Origin: Phenylobacterium sp.
GTDB lineage: Bacteria; Pseudomonadota; Alphaproteobacteria; Caulobacterales; Caulobacteraceae
Length of the DNA stretch: 6,473 nt
Reading direction: 5' to 3'
Assembly: GCA_028290925.1 (NCBI GenBank)
Contig: JAQGIX010000003.1
Coordinates: 1-6,473 of the forward strand
Shown: positions 4,666 to 6,473 of the stretch, in pieces
How the letters are laid out: each line of letters begins with the position of its first letter
Numbering within the stretch: the first letter of the stretch is position 1
Notes under the pieces: generated by a model
The model's database searches: none
Told to the model about the DNA's origin: nothing
Seen by the model: the letters and a program-made list of their open reading frames with translations, nothing else
Made by a program: the position numbers and the translations under genes

Positions 4666-5178
4666 CCCAGTGCAACACACCCGATCGACGGCACCGAAGC
4701 CAAACGACGGCAATGGGCCCGCGAACTGCCCGATCTCGACACGACGGGGATGGCGATCCTGGGCCGCATGCGGTGGCTGATCCTGGCCGCGCGGCCGCGG
4801 ATCGAAGCGGTGTTCGCAGGATACGGCCTGAATTCCGGCGAGTTCGACGTCCTGGCGACCCTTCTGCGCGCCGGCTCCCCATACCAGCTCCGCCCCACCG
4901 AGCTATTTCGTTCGCTGATGATCTCGTCCGGGGGCTTGACCGATCGCCTGGCGCGGCTCGCCGCCGCCGGCCTTGTCGCGAGGCCCCCTTCGCCGCAAGA
5001 CGCGCGCAGCCTGCTCGTCCAGTTGACCGACGAGGGCCGGCGCCGCGCGGAAGCGGCCTTCCGCGAAGACATGGCCGTGGAGCGCAACCTGCTCGCAGGC
5101 CTCGATGACCGGGACCGCGAGATGCTCTCGGCCCTGCTCAGCAAGCTGGCGCTTGAGTTCGAGGCTGCTGAAACCTGA
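4663..5178 (+). CDS. MarR-family transcriptional regulator (probable CTG start)
   Basis: 171 residues if started at CTG 4663. The first ATG in frame (4750) would give only 142 residues and cut into the first dimerisation helix. The 23 residues or so before it, including KRRQWARELPDLDTTGMA, read as typical MarR N-terminus. The frame is open back to a TGA at 4594, yet contains no ATG, GTG or TTG before 4750, and CTG 4663 sits 5 nt after AGGAGG. The winged helix covers about residues 59-125: GEFDVLATLLRAG (59-71), recognition helix region MISSGGLTDRLARL (86-99), and wing around PSPQDARSLLVQLT with the conserved D113 and R115. The C-terminal dimerisation helices follow. It probably represses itself and the divergent YdeI-family gene through the dyads at 4529-4575. 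The ligand is unknown. A single-base change that destroyed a normal start is an alternative explanation. Confidence 0.9.
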   Translation: MPSATHPIDGTEAKRRQWARELPDLDTTGMAILGRMRWLILAARPRIEAVFAGYGLNSGEFDVLATLLRAGSPYQLRPTELFRSLMISSGGLTDRLARLAAAGLVARPPSPQDARSLLVQLTDEGRRRAEAAFREDMAVERNLLAGLDDRDREMLSALLSKLALEFEAAET

Positions 5179-5230
5179 AACGCGCAGATGGCGACGGTTC
5201 AGCGTGAGGCTTCCAAAATGCGAGGTTGCG

Positions 5231-5260
5231 GTTCGCGGCGAAGGTTCTCGGACCGCGAAT
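5231..5260. repeat. Inverted repeat in the convergent gap between MarR and the DUF4440 gene
   Basis: TTCGCGG (5232-5238) and CCGCGAA (5253-5259) form a perfect 7-bp inverted repeat around 14 bases, with one more G-T pair outside. It lies between two convergent stops (100 bp apart), where a bidirectional terminator is expected. The loop is long and there is no T-tract on either side, so terminator function is only a possibility. Confidence 0.35.
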
Positions 5261-5278
5261 TGCGGCGCCCCGACGCGA

Positions 5279-6046
5279 TCAGCTGACCTTACTGAGGACG
5301 ATGTCCACCCCGTCGCGGCGACTGACATAACCCGTAACTTGCCCATTCGCATCGCGCTTGAAGATCCGCCGCATATTGGGGATGCCCGGCAGGAAGAAGA
5401 CATCACGGAGCTCAGCTTTGATCGCCACGGGCGGACCGCCGCTGGTTGACGTCGTGAGGCCTTCGGCGCTGCGGGCGACGATCACCTTGTAATCCTGGCC
5501 GGCCTGGTAGACCCCGACATAGGTGTCGAGATCTTCGGCGGATAAGCGAACGGCTGGCGGGTCCTGCTGCACGTTCATGGTCTGGCTGGCGATCATCTTC
5601 CAACCATCGGCCCGCTTTGCCCACGTCTCGGTTGAGCGGAACCGGTAGACCAGGGTCTGTCCGTGGAAATGCTGGGTCAGTACGTCGACGAAAGTGGCCG
5701 TTGCGGTCTGGCCGCCACCCTGGCGGCGAAGAACCCAGTCTGTCACCTCGATCGACCGGTCGGTCAGCTTCCGGGGCGGCGCCCCATCGCTCTTGGTCAT
5801 GTCGGCCTTGGTGACGATTTCACCGGTCTCGTTCATGAACACCACATCTGGATCGAGGTACTTGCCGAGTGTCGCCGTATCTCCAGCCTGGCCCGCTTCC
5901 GAAAACGCCTGGGTCTGCCGCTTCAACAGGACCGACAAGTCGCGATCGGAGCCACCCGTCGGCGCCGCAACGGCGGTCGCCCCGGTGACCGCGGTGATGA
6001 CTAGACCGGCGATCAGATGATGATGTGAAGGCACTAGGAACTCCAT
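5279..6046 (-). CDS. Secreted SnoaL-like (DUF4440) protein with C-terminal DUF3471-like domain
   Basis: 255 residues from the ATG at 6044-6046, preceded by AGGGG 4 nt upstream. An ATG at 6122-6124 adds 26 residues that have no ribosome-binding site and would bury the signal peptide. The N-terminus is a signal peptide: a short n-region with HHH (8-10), hydrophobic stretch LIAGLVITAVTGATAVAA (11-28), likely cut after AVAA. Residues about 35-158 are a DUF4440/SnoaL-like cone domain, with LLKRQTQAFSEAGQAGDTAT, the strand DPDVVFMNETGEIVTKADM and the late block TETWAKRADGWKMIASQTMN. From 168 (LSAEDLDTYVGVYQ) to the end is a beta-rich domain like those attached to periplasmic beta-lactamase-family proteins (DUF3471-like). 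It probably acts in the periplasm, as a ligand-binding protein or small enzyme of unknown substrate. It is convergent with the MarR gene, so it is not part of that operon. Confidence 0.88.
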   Translation of the reverse strand: MEFLVPSHHHLIAGLVITAVTGATAVAAPTGGSDRDLSVLLKRQTQAFSEAGQAGDTATLGKYLDPDVVFMNETGEIVTKADMTKSDGAPPRKLTDRSIEVTDWVLRRQGGGQTATATFVDVLTQHFHGQTLVYRFRSTETWAKRADGWKMIASQTMNVQQDPPAVRLSAEDLDTYVGVYQAGQDYKVIVARSAEGLTTSTSGGPPVAIKAELRDVFFLPGIPNMRRIFKRDANGQVTGYVSRRDGVDIVLSKVS

Positions 6047-6312
6047 GTTGCCCCTAGCTCCGGCTTGCCGGCGCTCCGAGGTGGCTGAAAAGGGGCCATA
6101 TTTGACAAGCCCTCCGTCCATCATCGTGAGGGAAGTCAGTAGGCCCGGCCAACCTCCGAATGCCGCCCGTAATCGGCGGGCAGGTCGGGCGGGGGAGGGA
6201 CGTGGCCCTGATTTCTATATCGGCAAATAGTTGCAGAACGGGAAAATTTGTTAATCGTCATCCGTTCCTGCTAAATAGGCAACCCGAAGGGGAGCTTAGA
6301 GAAAGTGAAACG
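6047..6312. other. Intergenic region between the divergent DUF4440 and XRE genes
   Basis: The left part (to about 6205) is GC-rich and the right part (about 6210-6285) is distinctly AT-rich, like promoter DNA. A weak plus-strand promoter candidate is TTGTTA (6248-6253), 17 bp, CTAAAT (6271-6276). A 5-bp inverted repeat, CCGCC (6163-6167) and GGCGG (6175-6179), is present around CGTAATC. The XRE frame stays open through this region back to an ATG at 6160 and a GTG at 6202 that follows a purine-rich GGGGGAGGGA. Codons in 6211-6280 do not prefer G or C at the third position, so I read the stretch as non-coding. Confidence 0.45.
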
Positions 6313-6473
6313 TTGAGTCCTCCCGGCAGAAACGAGATTGGCCAACAGATTCGGCGTCATCGCCGCGCCCGGCGGATGAGCCTGCAGGACGTCAGCAACC
6401 GGACCGGCATCTCGGTTTCCACACTTTCGAAGATAGAAAACAATATTATCGAGCTTAGCTACACGCGGATGAT
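6313..6473 (+). CDS. XRE-family helix-turn-helix regulator (partial, 3' end off window)
   Basis: The visible 53 codons contain a complete-looking XRE HTH start: NEIGQQIRRHRRARRMSLQD (8-27), then VSNRTGISVSTLSKIENN (28-45) with the turn and recognition helix, then IIELSYTRM. The LSYTRM wording after the HTH is common in regulators that continue into a C-terminal cupin sensor, but that part is outside the window. The start is uncertain. TTG 6313 is the nearest in-frame start and has only a weak purine tract upstream. GTG 6305 has a better site (AAGGGGAG, 6287-6294) but reads GTG AAA CGT TGA and stops, its TGA overlapping the TTG. GTG 6202 and ATG 6160 are in frame but would translate the AT-rich, promoter-like DNA. 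It is divergent from the DUF4440 gene. Confidence 0.85.
   Translation, partial: MSPPGRNEIGQQIRRHRRARRMSLQDVSNRTGISVSTLSKIENNIIELSYTRM

Noticed and set aside
4584..5108. 174-codon plus-strand frame starting at ATG 4584 in the MarR leader
   Set aside because: It overlaps the MarR gene in another frame, has no ribosome-binding site and is Arg/Pro-rich.
1..6473. CRISPR arrays, insertion sequences, integrases, toxin-antitoxin pairs, rRNA
   Set aside because: No regularly spaced repeats, no transposase or recombinase motifs, and no rRNA sequence were seen on either strand.

Overview
The window looks like a chromosomal stretch from a GC-rich alphaproteobacterium, most likely a member of the Caulobacterales (Caulobacter/Phenylobacterium-like). 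This is inference. It rests on the very high GC of the left half, on GCTA-type -10 elements paired with TTGxxG -35 elements as in Caulobacter housekeeping promoters, and on the gene families present. No species can be named from the sequence alone.

Left half (1-3576), strongly GC-rich. It starts with the 5' part of an HD-domain protein on the minus strand, running off the left edge. A divergent plus-strand gene follows for a sulfotransferase-like P-loop protein. Two minus-strand genes come next: a PKHD-type Fe(II)/2-oxoglutarate dioxygenase (PiuC/YbiX family), whose stop overlaps the sulfotransferase stop, and upstream of it an Old Yellow Enzyme family flavin oxidoreductase. The last two lie 52 bp apart on one strand and may be co-transcribed.

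Middle (3535-3854). A tRNA-Gly(CCC) gene with an encoded CCA has its own candidate promoter. It is followed by about 200 bp without a gene that holds a perfect 11-bp inverted repeat and a nested set of direct repeats. GC content drops visibly after the tRNA, so the tRNA may mark a boundary between regions of different history.

Right half (3855-6473). A YdeI/OmpD-associated family gene (minus) is divergent from a MarR-family regulator (plus). The space between them has two similar dyads 27 bp apart that overlap mirrored candidate promoters. This is the classical layout of a MarR repressor controlling itself and its divergent neighbour. The MarR reading frame extends past its first ATG into a conserved-looking N-terminus with no ATG, GTG or TTG; the best start is a CTG 5 nt after AGGAGG. 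The leader also carries a hairpin followed by T5, and a palindrome covering the ribosome-binding site and start. Next, on the minus strand, is a secreted SnoaL-like (DUF4440) protein with a second C-terminal domain. The window ends in the N-terminal helix-turn-helix of an XRE-family regulator that runs off the right edge.

Nothing here amounts to a clearly new system. The most interesting part is the YdeI-MarR intergenic region and MarR leader (4529-4665), then the tRNA-adjacent repeats.
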